Assembly (NCBI GenBank): GCA_947632515.1
Contig: CANRPO010000007.1
Coordinates: 50,079 to 114,078, forward strand
Length of the DNA stretch: 64,000 nt
Direction of reading: 5' to 3'
DNA from: an uncultured Lachnospiraceae bacterium
GTDB taxonomy: Bacteria; Bacillota; Clostridia; Lachnospirales; Lachnospiraceae
In this document: piece after piece, positions 15,605 to 24,522 of the stretch
Layout: the number at the start of each line of letters is the position of its first letter
Numbering within the stretch: the stretch's first letter is position 1
The notes under the pieces: generated by a model
The model's database searches: none
Told to the model about the DNA's origin: nothing
The model's input: only the letters and a program-made list of their open reading frames with translations
Program-made: the position numbers and the translations under genes

Positions 15605-17863
15605 ATGAAAAAAAGTGTGGAGCTTCTCTCGCCCGCCGGAAACTATGAGGCGTTTCTCGGCGCGGTCAACGCGGGGGCCGACGCGGTGTATCTGGGCGGC
15701 GACAGATTCGGCGCCAGAGCTTACGCGGACAATTTTACGGCCGAAGAGATCTGCCGGGCGATCCGTACCGCCCATTTTATGGGAAAAAGAGTATACCTGA
15801 CAGTCAACACCCTCGTCAAGGATCGTGAGCTTGACGGGTTAAAAGACTGGCTTGCGCCCTTCTATGAGACAGGGCTTGACGGCGTGATCGTGCAGGATGT
15901 CGGCGTTCTTCGCTATATCGGAGAACATTTTCCGGATCTTGCGCTGCACGCGAGTACGCAGATGGCTCTGACCGGCGCGGGCGGAGGCGCCTTCCTGAGA
16001 GAGCACGGCGTATCGCGCATTGTGCCCGCCAGGGAGCTGTCCCTGCAGGAGATCCGGGAGATCAAGCGGGAGACAGATTTGGAGATAGAGTGTTTTGTCC
16101 ACGGCGCAATGTGCTATTGTTATTCCGGGCAATGTCTGTTCAGCAGCATTCTCGGCGGCAGAAGCGGCAACAGGGGCCGCTGCGCCCAGCCGTGCAGACT
16201 GCCCTATCGCGTCTGCGAGGACGGGAAACCTATCGGCATCGTCGATTATCCGCTCAGCTTAAAGGACATGTGTACCGTGGACTGCATACCGCAGCTGATC
16301 GAGGCCGGAATCGACTCCTTCAAGATCGAAGGGCGCATGAAAAAACCTGAATATACGGCGGGCGTCACCGCCATATACCGAAAATATATCGATCTCTACG
16401 AGGCGGAAGGCGCCGGGAGATACCAGGTGGCGCCGGAAGACAGGAACACGCTGCGCAGTTTATATATCCGCAGCGAAGTGCAGACGGGATACTATGAACG
16501 ACATAACGGCAGAGAGATGATCACGCTGCACGAGCCGGGCTACGCCGGGAGCAGTAAGGCGCTGTTGGACGAGATCAGGCGCGCCTACATTCACGAGCCG
16601 GACAAGTTTCCCGTCGATCTTCACGCCACGCTCCGCATAGGGGAACCGGCCGTCCTAGAGATCTCGGACGGCAGGGGAGTCCGCGTCAGCGTCAGGGGCG
16701 GCACGGTCCAGGCCGCGCGGAAGAAACCTCTTGCATCGCAGGAGATCGCAAGACAGTTGACAAAGACCGGCAACACGCCGGTGAGGATCGCAGACTGTGA
16801 GATCACCATGTCAGACGACGTCTTTTTGCCCGTCAGCGCGCTGAATGATCTGCGGCGAAGGGGCGTGGAGGCTTTTTTGCGGCAGCGCATCGAGTCCCAG
16901 GGCATGATCGCGGAAAGAGGGCGCGTTGAGACGAGCGGATCACAGTCGGAAAACGAAAAACCGACTCGGTCAGTCAACATTGTCGAGAAGCCTTCTGACG
17001 ATATTTCATCGTTGCATGACGCGGGGAGGGACAGAGACGCCCGGACGGATATTCTCGTCTCTTCCTGCGGCCAGCTTGCCGCTGCGGCAGCTTATGCGTG
17101 CCGCCGGATCTACATCGACAGCGATCTGTATCTGGCAAGGCGCGAGCAGGTCGCGGCTTGTATGCGGGAGTACGGGGACCATGCCTACTTTCTGGCGCTC
17201 CCCTACGTGCTGCGCGCACGGGACGGGGACTATCTGCGCCGTCTCACCTCGTCGGTGCGGGAAGACAGGCGCATCGAGGGGTTTCTGATCCGCAATTACG
17301 AGGAGGCCGCCTATGTGAGAAGTCTGGGAGAGTCCTACTCGTCGGTGCCGGACGCGGGACTTTATGTGTTCAACAGGGAGGGCCTGCTGTTTTGGCGGCA
17401 GTACAGCGCCGAGTACACGCTCCCCTACGAGCTGAACGCGAGGGAGATCGGCGCGCTCACCGCCTTCTCGCGCGGCGTAGGACTCGCAAGCGTCATGATA
17501 ATATACGGCAGGATCCCCATGATGATCAGCGCGAACTGCGTCCGAAAGACGGCGGGACGCTGCCTGTCCGACGTCTGTGCAAAGACCGCCGCAGCCGCAA
17601 AAATGCCCCCGGTCTGCTTAAAAGACAGATATGGGACGTATTTTCCGGTGGAAACCAACTGCACACACTGTTATAATATTATCTATAATTCCGTGCCCTA
17701 CTCGCTGCTCGCGCAGAAAAATGAGCTTACGGGAGCGGGCGCGGATGTATGGCGCTATGATTTTACCACAGAGTCCCGGGAGGAGTGCCGCAGGATACTG
17801 GAGAGCGCGGACCTGCCCCGGAACAGATACACGACGGGTCATTTTAAAAGAGGCGTGGAATAG
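15605..17863 (+). CDS. Peptidase U32 family protein with C-terminal DUF3656-type extension
   Basis: A 752-residue member of the U32 family (collagenase-like / RlhA-like). The start M-K-K-S-V-E-L-L-S-P-A-G-N-Y-E and A-D-A-V-Y-L-G-G-D-R-F-G-A-R-A begin a TIM-barrel-like domain. The U32 signature is clear at about residues 160-200: E-C-F-V-H-G-A-M-C-Y-C-Y-S-G-Q-C and N-R-G-R-C-A-Q-P-C-R-L-P-Y, with Fe-S-type cysteines. The C-terminal half resembles long U32 proteins, with further Cys residues (N-C-V-R-K-T-A-G-R-C, T-N-C-T-H-C). Relatives act in 23S rRNA cytidine hydroxylation or in tRNA modification; which one applies here is unclear. Confidence 0.85.
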   Translation: MKKSVELLSPAGNYEAFLGAVNAGADAVYLGGDRFGARAYADNFTAEEICRAIRTAHFMGKRVYLTVNTLVKDRELDGLKDWLAPFYETGLDGVIVQDVGVLRYIGEHFPDLALHASTQMALTGAGGGAFLREHGVSRIVPARELSLQEIREIKRETDLEIECFVHGAMCYCYSGQCLFSSILGGRSGNRGRCAQPCRLPYRVCEDGKPIGIVDYPLSLKDMCTVDCIPQLIEAGIDSFKIEGRMKKPEYTAGVTAIYRKYIDLYEAEGAGRYQVAPEDRNTLRSLYIRSEVQTGYYERHNGREMITLHEPGYAGSSKALLDEIRRAYIHEPDKFPVDLHATLRIGEPAVLEISDGRGVRVSVRGGTVQAARKKPLASQEIARQLTKTGNTPVRIADCEITMSDDVFLPVSALNDLRRRGVEAFLRQRIESQGMIAERGRVETSGSQSENEKPTRSVNIVEKPSDDISSLHDAGRDRDARTDILVSSCGQLAAAAAYACRRIYIDSDLYLARREQVAACMREYGDHAYFLALPYVLRARDGDYLRRLTSSVREDRRIEGFLIRNYEEAAYVRSLGESYSSVPDAGLYVFNREGLLFWRQYSAEYTLPYELNAREIGALTAFSRGVGLASVMIIYGRIPMMISANCVRKTAGRCLSDVCAKTAAAAKMPPVCLKDRYGTYFPVETNCTHCYNIIYNSVPYSLLAQKNELTGAGADVWRYDFTTESREECRRILESADLPRNRYTTGHFKRGVE

Positions 17864-17869
17864 TTTTTT

Positions 17870-19258
17870 ATGGAATTGTATATCACGGAGCTGTCAAAAT
17901 ATATCATCACACTTTTTATCGCGCTGTACACGCTGGAATGCTTTCTCGTATTTCGCTATCAGGACGAGGAGCGGCGCAGCGCGGGCTATACCCGCCAGAA
18001 TATCTTGATGTTTCTGGTGCATTTTTCATGCTTTCTCGTGATCTGTTTCGAGACGGGGAAACCGGAATATCTGCTGTTCTATGCGCTGCAGCAGATCCTT
18101 CTGTTCGCCACCATCGTTCTTTTCCGCATGATCTATCCCAAGGGGAACCGCCTGATCATCAATAATATGTGTATGCTCCTGAGCGTCAGTTTCGTCATAT
18201 TGAGCAGGCTCTCCTTCGAGCGGGCGATCAAACAGTTTTTTATCGTGACGGTGTCCGTCGTCACGGGAATGCTGATCCCGTACTTTATCCGCAAGCTGAA
18301 ATTCTTAAAAGAGCTCACGTGGATCTACGCCGTGGCGGGCATCGCAGCGCTGGGCGTGGTGCTGATTTTGGGGACGGCGACGCATGGCTCCAAGATTTCC
18401 TACTCTGTGGCGGGCGTGACATTTCAGCCCTCGGAGTTCGTCAAGATCATCTTCGTTTTTTTCCTGGCCGGCGCGCTCTGCGAATCCCCCGGTTTTCTGC
18501 GGGTCGCGCTGACGGCGGCGGCGGCCGGCGTCCATGTGATCATTCTGGTGGCGTCCAGGGATCTGGGCAGCGCGCTGATCTTTTTTGTGGTCTATGTGCT
18601 GATGGTGTTCATCGCCACAGGAAACCCGCTGTACCTCCTTCTTGGGAGCGCGGGCGGCTGCGGCGCCGCGGTCCTAGCCTATCAGTTTTTTACGCACGTG
18701 CAGGTGCGGGTGCAGGCTTGGAGGGATCCGTTCAGCTGTATCGACGACGCCGGCTACCAGATCACACAGTCGCTCTTTGCCATAAGCAGCGGCGGCTGGT
18801 TCGGCATGGGGCTGTTCCGGGGGACGCCGGACTCCATCCCGTTCGTGGACGCGGATTTTATTTTTTCCGCAGTGGCGGAGGAGCTGGGGATCCTCTTCTC
18901 CATGTGTGTGATCCTGATCTGTATCAGCTGTTTTATCATGTTCATGAATATCTCTATGCGGCTGCAGGACAAGTTTTATCAGCTCATTGCCTTCGGGCTG
19001 GGCGTGACGTATATTTTTCAGGTATTTCTCACGGTTGGCGGCGGCACGAAATTTATTCCCATGACGGGCGTCACGCTGCCGCTTGTCAGTTACGGCGGCA
19101 GTTCGGTGCTGACGACGCTTGTGATGTTTTTTATCATAGAAGGACTGTATATCATCCGGCAGGAAGAGGACGCCAGACATGTCAAAAAGAAAAAGAAACG
19201 AAGAAGAGCAGAATACAAGAAGTTCGAAGAAGGACCGGAAACGGAAGAGGAGGAATAG
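17870..19258 (+). CDS. FtsW/RodA/SpoVE-family peptidoglycan polymerase (SEDS)
   Basis: A 462-residue polytopic membrane protein of the SEDS glycosyltransferase family that polymerises lipid II. Around ten membrane helices are visible. Family signatures: Y-S-V-A-G-V-T-F-Q-P-S-E-F-V-K-I, S-R-D-L-G-S-A-L-I-F-F, the loop G-Y-Q-I-T-Q-S-L-F-A-I-S-S-G-G-W-F-G-M-G-L, and C-terminal F-I-P-M-T-G-V-T-L-P-L-V-S-Y-G-G-S-S. The extra N-terminal helices make it longer than RodA. The 3' end overlaps the following penicillin-binding protein by 80 bases, its natural transpeptidase partner. A second SEDS gene, rodA, lies at 46.7 kb, so this copy may serve division or sporulation. Confidence 0.9.
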   Translation: MELYITELSKYIITLFIALYTLECFLVFRYQDEERRSAGYTRQNILMFLVHFSCFLVICFETGKPEYLLFYALQQILLFATIVLFRMIYPKGNRLIINNMCMLLSVSFVILSRLSFERAIKQFFIVTVSVVTGMLIPYFIRKLKFLKELTWIYAVAGIAALGVVLILGTATHGSKISYSVAGVTFQPSEFVKIIFVFFLAGALCESPGFLRVALTAAAAGVHVIILVASRDLGSALIFFVVYVLMVFIATGNPLYLLLGSAGGCGAAVLAYQFFTHVQVRVQAWRDPFSCIDDAGYQITQSLFAISSGGWFGMGLFRGTPDSIPFVDADFIFSAVAEELGILFSMCVILICISCFIMFMNISMRLQDKFYQLIAFGLGVTYIFQVFLTVGGGTKFIPMTGVTLPLVSYGGSSVLTTLVMFFIIEGLYIIRQEEDARHVKKKKKRRRAEYKKFEEGPETEEEE

Positions 19259-20651
19259 GCAGACGCTGGAAGTCACCTATCTGTTTGTCGCCGTGTTTCT
19301 CGCCATGATGGTCTACACATGCCACTATGCCGCAGCCAACAGGCAGACGCTGATCAACAACAGCTACAACGGCAGGCAGGAGATTTTTGTGGCGCAAAAT
19401 ACGCGGGGAACGATCTATGCGGCAGGCGGCCAGGTATTGGCTGAAACACGGACGGACGAGAACGGCAGGGAGACGAGAGCGTACCCCTATGAAAATCTGT
19501 TCGCCCATGCGGTCGGTTATGCCTCCAACGGCAAGTTCGGCATTGAGGCGGACAGCAATTATTATCTGATCAACTCCAACGCCAAGCTCTCGGACAAGGT
19601 CGCCAGCGATCTGGAGGGCAAAAAATACCCCGGAGACAGCGTGTACTCCACTCTGGACGTGGACATACAGGAAGTCGCCTATCAGTCCCTTGGCATCTAC
19701 AAGGGGGCTGTCATTGTCACGGAACCATCCACGGGCCGGGTGATCGCCATGGTGTCCAAGCCCGACTTCGACCCGAACAGGATCGACGAAATGTGGGACG
19801 ATCTGATCAGGGACAAGGAGAGCACGGTGCTCCTTAACCGTGCCACACAGGGACTGTATCCTCCCGGCTCCACCTTCAAGATTGTCACGGCTCTCGAGTA
19901 TATCCGGGAAAATCCGGATACCTACGATCAGTACTCCTATCAGTGCAGCGGGAGATTCTCTCTCGGGGAGGACGTCATCAACTGCTATCATGGGACGGTT
20001 CACGGCAGTGTGGATTTCAAGAAATCCTTCGCAAAATCGTGCAACGCATCCTTCGCCAACATTGGCATGCAGCTGGACAGGGCGAAATTTGGGGCCACTC
20101 TGAACAGCCTGCTGTTCAACAGCAAGCTGCCCGCGGCCTTCGCCTACAATCAGAGCCGCCTCACGGTCGATGAGAACACCTCCGATTCGGACGTCATACA
20201 GGCGGCCATCGGGCAGGGAACGACCCAGATCACGCCGTTACACCTGAACATGATCACCTGCGCGGTCGCCAATAAGGGGATGCTCATGAGACCTTATCTC
20301 GTGGACTGCGTAAAGAATAACGAGGGAAATATCATCAAACAGTTTCATCCGAGCGCCTACAGGAGACTGCTGTCCGAAACGGAGGCGGCGGCGCTCGGCG
20401 AACTGATGCAGGAAGTGGTGAAGAGCGGAACGGGGACAAAACTAGCCGGCCTTACCTACACGGCTGCAGGCAAGACCGGCTCTGCGGAATACAACAATGT
20501 CAAGGGAGATTCCCACGCGTGGTTTACGGGATTCGCCCCGGCGGAGGATCCTCAGGTGTGCGTCACCGTCATCATCGAGGGGGCGGGCAGCGGCGGCGAC
20601 TATGCGGTGCCCATCGCCAAGCGCATCTTTGACGAATACTTTGACGCCTGA
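19179..20651 (+). CDS. Penicillin-binding protein transpeptidase (class B, PbpA/FtsI-like)
   Basis: A 490-residue class B PBP crosslinking peptidoglycan outside the membrane. A basic N-terminus (K/R-rich to ~residue 28) and one membrane helix (~30-48) precede a short dimerisation region (G-T-I-Y-A-A-x-G-x-V-L-A). The transpeptidase domain has S-x-x-K as P-P-G-S-T-F-K (about residues 227-233), S-x-N as K-S-C-N-A-S and K-T-G-S as A-G-K-T-G-S-A-E. The long overlap with the SEDS gene argues for a functional pair. The similarity to mycobacterial PbpA-type enzymes is by layout. Confidence 0.9.
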   Translation: MSKRKRNEEEQNTRSSKKDRKRKRRNRQTLEVTYLFVAVFLAMMVYTCHYAAANRQTLINNSYNGRQEIFVAQNTRGTIYAAGGQVLAETRTDENGRETRAYPYENLFAHAVGYASNGKFGIEADSNYYLINSNAKLSDKVASDLEGKKYPGDSVYSTLDVDIQEVAYQSLGIYKGAVIVTEPSTGRVIAMVSKPDFDPNRIDEMWDDLIRDKESTVLLNRATQGLYPPGSTFKIVTALEYIRENPDTYDQYSYQCSGRFSLGEDVINCYHGTVHGSVDFKKSFAKSCNASFANIGMQLDRAKFGATLNSLLFNSKLPAAFAYNQSRLTVDENTSDSDVIQAAIGQGTTQITPLHLNMITCAVANKGMLMRPYLVDCVKNNEGNIIKQFHPSAYRRLLSETEAAALGELMQEVVKSGTGTKLAGLTYTAAGKTGSAEYNNVKGDSHAWFTGFAPAEDPQVCVTVIIEGAGSGGDYAVPIAKRIFDEYFDA

Positions 20652-20657
20652 CTCCTG

Positions 20658-21713
20658 CTAGTAGATCGAGCTGATCTCAAGAGACGGCTCTTTTGACAGA
20701 TCGATCTCCCGATCCTTCGCCTGCAGGACGGGTCTGGTGAGATGATGCTCATTGATGCGGATGACCTCGCCCTCCTCACTGTTGCTGAGGAGCACATGGA
20801 AGCCAAGCTGGGTGGCGGCGATGCGGGAGAGGATCGGCTTCAGGATCGCCTCGTCGTACTTGTCATAGCCGTCCCACTCAAAGTTGGCGATGACCTGAAA
20901 AGGATTCAGGGACGGCCTGTAGGTACGCGGGGACGTCATGGCCTCATAGGCGTCTATGACGGCGATGTACTTCGCGTAACGATCGATCTGATTGGAATGC
21001 AGCTTGGACGGGTAGCCGGTGCCGTCACAGCGCTCATGGTGCATCAGGGTCGCCTTCAGCACATGCTCATCCATGTCAAGATCCTTCAGCATATCAAAAC
21101 CGATCATGGTGTGCGTCTTCAGTTTCGTGAATTCCAGATCGGTGAGTTTCCCGGGTTTCCAGAGCAGATCCGCCGGCAGTTTCAGCTTGCCGATGTCATA
21201 GAAGAAAGCGCACCGGACGAGCAGCAGAATGTCCGGGGACGTGAGATTCAGCCATGTGCCAAACACACCCGCGATCAGGGCGGAGTTCAGGCAGTGGGCA
21301 TAGGTCATATCATCCATGCCGGGCAGCATGTTGTAGAGATAGTCAAGGAGCTGTTCCCCGTTTCTCGCACGGGCGGAGATGGTCGTGTAGATCTCCATCA
21401 GGCTGTTCATGTTTACAGGCGTCCCGTTCTCCACAAATTTCTTCATCAGCGTGCGATAGATCGCCATACAGTTGTTGTAGGTAAGCTCAAAGGATTTAAA
21501 CTCGGAGCTGAGACGAACCTTCTCAAAGTGTGTCGTCGCGAAATCGACCGCCTCCTTGATCGGGATCACAATGATCGAGTGGCGCGACAGTTTCTCGATC
21601 ACGGCGTCATCCACGACCGTGTCCTTCGGATAGAGCAGTTTGTTCTGGTAGCTGTAAATATCCTCGGCGATGACCATGCCTTTTTCCAGCGCCATTCGTG
21701 CAACATTTTTCAT
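20658..21713 (-). CDS. HD-GYP domain protein with one altered metal ligand
   Basis: A 351-residue cytosolic protein with an N-terminal region (M-A-L-E-K-G-M-V-I-A-E-D-I) and a C-terminal HD-GYP phosphodiesterase-type domain. Conserved pieces: A-H-C-L-N-S-A-L-I-A, K-T-H-T-M-I-G-F-D-M-L, L-M-H-H-E-R-C-D-G-T-G-Y-P and D-A-Y-E-A-M-T-S-P-R-T-Y-R. The HD pair itself reads F-Y-D-I-G-K instead of x-H-D-I-G-K, so a metal-binding His is Tyr and cyclic-di-GMP hydrolysis may be impaired. ATG 21713 follows GGGGGAATTGG. It converges on the PBP gene with a 6-base gap and no visible terminator. Confidence 0.82.
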   Translation of the reverse strand: MKNVARMALEKGMVIAEDIYSYQNKLLYPKDTVVDDAVIEKLSRHSIIVIPIKEAVDFATTHFEKVRLSSEFKSFELTYNNCMAIYRTLMKKFVENGTPVNMNSLMEIYTTISARARNGEQLLDYLYNMLPGMDDMTYAHCLNSALIAGVFGTWLNLTSPDILLLVRCAFFYDIGKLKLPADLLWKPGKLTDLEFTKLKTHTMIGFDMLKDLDMDEHVLKATLMHHERCDGTGYPSKLHSNQIDRYAKYIAVIDAYEAMTSPRTYRPSLNPFQVIANFEWDGYDKYDEAILKPILSRIAATQLGFHVLLSNSEEGEVIRINEHHLTRPVLQAKDREIDLSKEPSLEISSIY

Positions 21714-21773
21714 TCCAATTCCCCCAAAATGTACGAATATGTACGGACGATCGTTACAATATCTGATAGATAC

Positions 21774-21803
21774 AGTATAAAACTCCCATACGGCGAGTGT
21801 CAA
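21774..21803 (-). promoter_or_regulatory. Sigma-A promoter for the HD-GYP gene
   Basis: On the minus strand TTGACA (21803-21798), 18-base spacer, TATACT (21779-21774). The leader to ATG 21713 is about 55 bases. Confidence 0.7.
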
Positions 21804-21908
21804 TCAGTACGCCCTTTTTATTTTGGATAAAGTGTGATAAAATAGCTGTGATCGGTAAATCATATACATGTTGAATGCCGACAGACGGCATTTGTTTGAG
21901 GCAACGTC

Positions 21909-22247
21909 ATGGAATTTTATCCAAAGCTCTACATCGGGGAGACAGTTAAGAAACCTGAGAAGATCAAGAAGAAGTTAAAAAAATACGCGAAACTTAACAA
22001 TATCTGGCTGATCGTCTACGCAAAGGAGAACGGTCAGTTTGAATTCTATCACTGCGTCATGCTGCAGCAGTATTACTACAAGGAGAATCCGCCCTATGTC
22101 GTCGGTATCGCCGGCAGTCGGGAGGAAGCCGCGCAGATCGTGCGCAGGATCGCTGAAGAGGCCGTGCGGGAGACGGGCAAAGCCGACCTTGCGGCGTATC
22201 TGTTTCCCGATCCCGTGCGCCTGAAGACAGGACGGGAAGGGCTGTGA
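21909..22247 (+). CDS. Hypothetical protein, 112 aa
   Basis: I do not recognise this protein. It has a Lys-rich N-terminal helix (residues 14-30, K-K-P-E-K-I-K-K-K-L-K-K-Y), then alternating beta/alpha segments (N-I-W-L-I-V-Y-A, Q-F-E-F-Y-H-C-V-M-L-Q-Q-Y-Y-Y, Y-V-V-G-I-A-G-S-R-E-E-A-A-Q-I-V-R-R-I). No signal peptide or membrane helix is seen. GAGG lies 8 bases before the ATG. It is 37 bases upstream of the DUF2953-ytfJ pair and may be cotranscribed with it. Confidence 0.65.
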   Translation: MEFYPKLYIGETVKKPEKIKKKLKKYAKLNNIWLIVYAKENGQFEFYHCVMLQQYYYKENPPYVVGIAGSREEAAQIVRRIAEEAVRETGKADLAAYLFPDPVRLKTGREGL

Positions 22248-22284
22248 GAAAGCCGATATCAGAGAAGGAACCGTTGAATACAGT

Positions 22285-23256
22285 ATGCTACATATCATTT
22301 TATTCATTTTAAAAATCATAGGGATCGTCCTGCTGTGCATCCTGGGTCTGATTCTTCTCCTGCTTGTCTGCGTGCTGTTCGTTCCGGTGCGTTATCGCAT
22401 CAGAGTGAGCAGGACGGAGGGGGAAGGCAGTCCCCCCGTGGAGGCGTATGTGAAAGTCACATGGCTGCTCCATCTTTTGAATGTGCTCGCGCGCTATCCG
22501 TGCGACGTCATTGTGCGGGTGCGCGTCATGTTCTTTACGCTGTTTAGAATGCCGGAGAAGGAAAAGAAGACCGGAAAGCCCGCCGGGGAGCCTCTAAAGG
22601 AGCCAAAGAAACAACCGGAACCGGAAAAGGAAGAGGCCGGACCCGCCGCAGATGCCGTTGTCCCGCAATCCTATGAGCCTTACAGCGCTTTTGAAAACGG
22701 CCCGGAGCCGGTCGCGGAGCCGACGCCCGAGGAGAGCGGACCGCAGGAGCCTTCTTCTTCCGTATTTGCAAAAATCCGCGCCGTATTCGCGAAGATAGGC
22801 CGGCTCCTTGAAAAAATAAAAGGGTTCTTTCAAAATATACGGTACACAATCCGTAAAATCTGTGATAAAATAAAAGCTGTGTCGGATAATATACAGTACT
22901 ACAGAGAAGTGATGGAGGGCGAGCCCTTCCGCAATTCCCTGTCGTTGTGCCGGGGAGAACTGACGCGGGTGTTTCGCATGCTGAAACCCGACAAACTCGA
23001 GGCGGACTTCGTCGTAGGCATGGAAGACCCTTCCGCCACAGGCAGGATTCTCGCCGTCTACGGCATGTTGTATCCGCTTATCGGACAGCATGTGCGGATC
23101 GCGGGCGACTTTGAATGCGCCGGTCCGCACGTGGAAGGGCAGCTGCATATCCGCGGCAAAGTGCGGATATTTACGCTGTTGAGAGCGGGCAAACGCATTT
23201 ATTTTAATCGTGATGTCAGAAAACTAATCAGATTGTTGAAAAAGGAGGCTGCATAA
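22285..23256 (+). CDS. DUF2953 domain protein
   Basis: A 323-residue protein of the DUF2953 type: N-terminal membrane helix (residues 3-33, I-I-L-F-I-L-K-I-I-G-I-V-L-L-C), then F-V-P-V-R-Y-R-I typical of the family, a Pro/Glu/Lys-rich disordered middle (residues ~93-160), an amphipathic helix region, and the C-terminal domain with G-x-E-D-P-S-A-T-G-R-I-L-A-V-Y-G-M-L-Y-P. In Bacillus the homologue YtfI sits next to ytfJ, and the same pair occurs here: the stop overlaps the ytfJ start (TAATG). A spore-envelope role is inferred from this linkage. Confidence 0.82.
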   Translation: MLHIILFILKIIGIVLLCILGLILLLLVCVLFVPVRYRIRVSRTEGEGSPPVEAYVKVTWLLHLLNVLARYPCDVIVRVRVMFFTLFRMPEKEKKTGKPAGEPLKEPKKQPEPEKEEAGPAADAVVPQSYEPYSAFENGPEPVAEPTPEESGPQEPSSSVFAKIRAVFAKIGRLLEKIKGFFQNIRYTIRKICDKIKAVSDNIQYYREVMEGEPFRNSLSLCRGELTRVFRMLKPDKLEADFVVGMEDPSATGRILAVYGMLYPLIGQHVRIAGDFECAGPHVEGQLHIRGKVRIFTLLRAGKRIYFNRDVRKLIRLLKKEAA

Positions 23257-23654
23257 TGGCAGAAAACAACTTTACGGGTGTGATAGAATCGTTGATGAAG
23301 GGAATGAACGCCGTGCTTGCCACAAAGACGGTGGTGGGAGACGCCACGCAGTTTGGCGACACGATCATTCTTCCGCTTGTGGATATTACCTTTGGCGTAG
23401 GAGCGGGAGCAAGCGCTGCCGATAAGAAAAACGGCGGAGGCGGCGGATTCGGCGCAAAGATGTCGCCCAGCGCGGTGCTTGTCATCAAGAACGGCTCCAC
23501 AAAGCTCGTGAATATCAAGAATCAGGACGCCGTCACGAAGGTCTTAGATCTGATCCCGGACGTTGTGGACAAATTTACGTCGCCCAAGGAAGATATGATC
23601 GCCGACGAAAAGGCGGTGGAGATCGCCTTCCCGGAAGATAACGAGACGAAATAG
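23256..23654 (+). CDS. ytfJ: GerW/YtfJ-family sporulation protein
   Basis: A 132-residue protein of the YtfJ (GerW) family, needed in Bacillus for normal spore germination through SleB. Visible: V-I-E-S-L-M-K-G-M-N-A-V-L-A-T-K-T-V-V-G, G-D-T-I-I-L-P-L-V-D-I-T-F-G-V-G-A-G-A, a Gly-rich loop (G-G-G-G-G-F-G-A-K) and S-P-S-A-V-L-V-I-K-N-G. It is translationally coupled to the DUF2953 gene and supports a spore-forming host. Confidence 0.9.
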   Translation: MAENNFTGVIESLMKGMNAVLATKTVVGDATQFGDTIILPLVDITFGVGAGASAADKKNGGGGGFGAKMSPSAVLVIKNGSTKLVNIKNQDAVTKVLDLIPDVVDKFTSPKEDMIADEKAVEIAFPEDNETK

Positions 23655-23741
23655 CGCTTTTCGGCGGACAGCCGGCCGCAGATGAGAAACTTTTGCCGAT
23701 CAGTCTCATATATTATACAAAAAGCATAGACAGGGAGACAT

Positions 23742-23882
23742 ATGAAAAAACTGATTGGACTGGTTGCCTTTTGCATCGCGGCCGGCATGCTGTTTATGCT
23801 TTTTCTGGTAAACCGCTTTGTCGGTCTGGTTCTCATTGTCCTGCTGCTGTTGATCGGTTATAATTTTTTTTGCTGTGACTGA
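23742..23882 (+). CDS. Small membrane protein, 46 aa
   Basis: A short frame with a clear ribosome binding site (AGGGAG just upstream of ATG 23742), starting M-K-K-L-I-G-L-V-A-F and ending N-F-F-C-C-D. Two hydrophobic stretches (residues ~4-22 and ~27-43) are separated by N-R, so it is likely a two-helix membrane hairpin with a Cys-Cys end. It is positioned between ytfJ and the J-domain gene on the same strand. Function unknown; it may be part of the ytfJ unit. Confidence 0.65.
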   Translation: MKKLIGLVAFCIAAGMLFMLFLVNRFVGLVLIVLLLLIGYNFFCCD

Positions 23883-23907
23883 CGCGCGTCACGGCTGAGG
23901 GGTAATT

Positions 23908-24447
23908 ATGGAAAATTTTGAAGAAAAGTTGGTGCACGGCTCCGAGGAGGAGCTGCAGGAGTTAAAATCCTGGCTTTTTCGTGAAAATATAAGACTTGTG
24001 ACCGCCGCTAAGGAGCTGGAGGAGATGCAGGAGCAGTTTCTCAGGGAGAAAGTGCAGTTCCAGGAGGAGATGAAACTGTTGAACCGCAAGATCTCCGGGG
24101 AGCGGCAGAGACTCAAGGAGGACAACCGGTTCTTCGAGAAGAAGATGGAAATTCTCAAGAACGGTTTCAGCCAGCTCGACATCGACCGCAGAAGATTGGA
24201 CAAGGAGTGGGCGCGCCTTGCCGCGGAGCGCGAACTTATGAGCGATCACGCGGTCTATGACGGCGGTTTGGACGTGTCCGTGTTCTTTCAGGGCGTGCGC
24301 AATCCGCTGGCGCTGAAGAAACGATACAAGGATCTGATCAAGATCTTCCATCCGGACAATGTGGCGGGGGACAAGGACATCATTCAGCGCATCAACAGAG
24401 AGTATGAGAATCTGAAGGTGAGTTTCGAGAGCTTTAAGCAGGCATAA
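23908..24447 (+). CDS. Coiled-coil protein with C-terminal J domain
   Basis: A 179-residue protein: residues ~10-115 form a long Glu/Arg/Lys coiled coil and residues ~130-175 a DnaJ-type domain with R-Y-K-D-L-I-K-I-F-H-P-D-N, the H-P-D tripeptide needed to stimulate Hsp70 ATPase, followed by I-I-Q-R-I-N-R-E-Y-E-N-L-K. This is not DnaJ itself: there is no Gly/Phe region or zinc finger, and the J domain is at the C-terminus. It might recruit DnaK to a coiled-coil partner. A bidirectional terminator follows. Confidence 0.75.
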   Translation: MENFEEKLVHGSEEELQELKSWLFRENIRLVTAAKELEEMQEQFLREKVQFQEEMKLLNRKISGERQRLKEDNRFFEKKMEILKNGFSQLDIDRRRLDKEWARLAAERELMSDHAVYDGGLDVSVFFQGVRNPLALKKRYKDLIKIFHPDNVAGDKDIIQRINREYENLKVSFESFKQA

Positions 24448-24462
24448 CAATAGCGAGCATAC

Positions 24463-24501
24463 AAAAAAGAGCTTGTCCGGGATTCCCCGACAAGCTTTTT
24501 T
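24463..24501. terminator. Bidirectional rho-independent terminator
   Basis: AGCTTGTC (24470-24477) pairs with GACAAGCT (24489-24496). It is flanked by an A run (24463-24468) and a U run (24496-24501), so it can end both the J-domain gene (plus strand) and rpmB (minus strand). Confidence 0.8.
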
Positions 24502-24522
24502 CGTTGCTCATGTCACTCAAAA

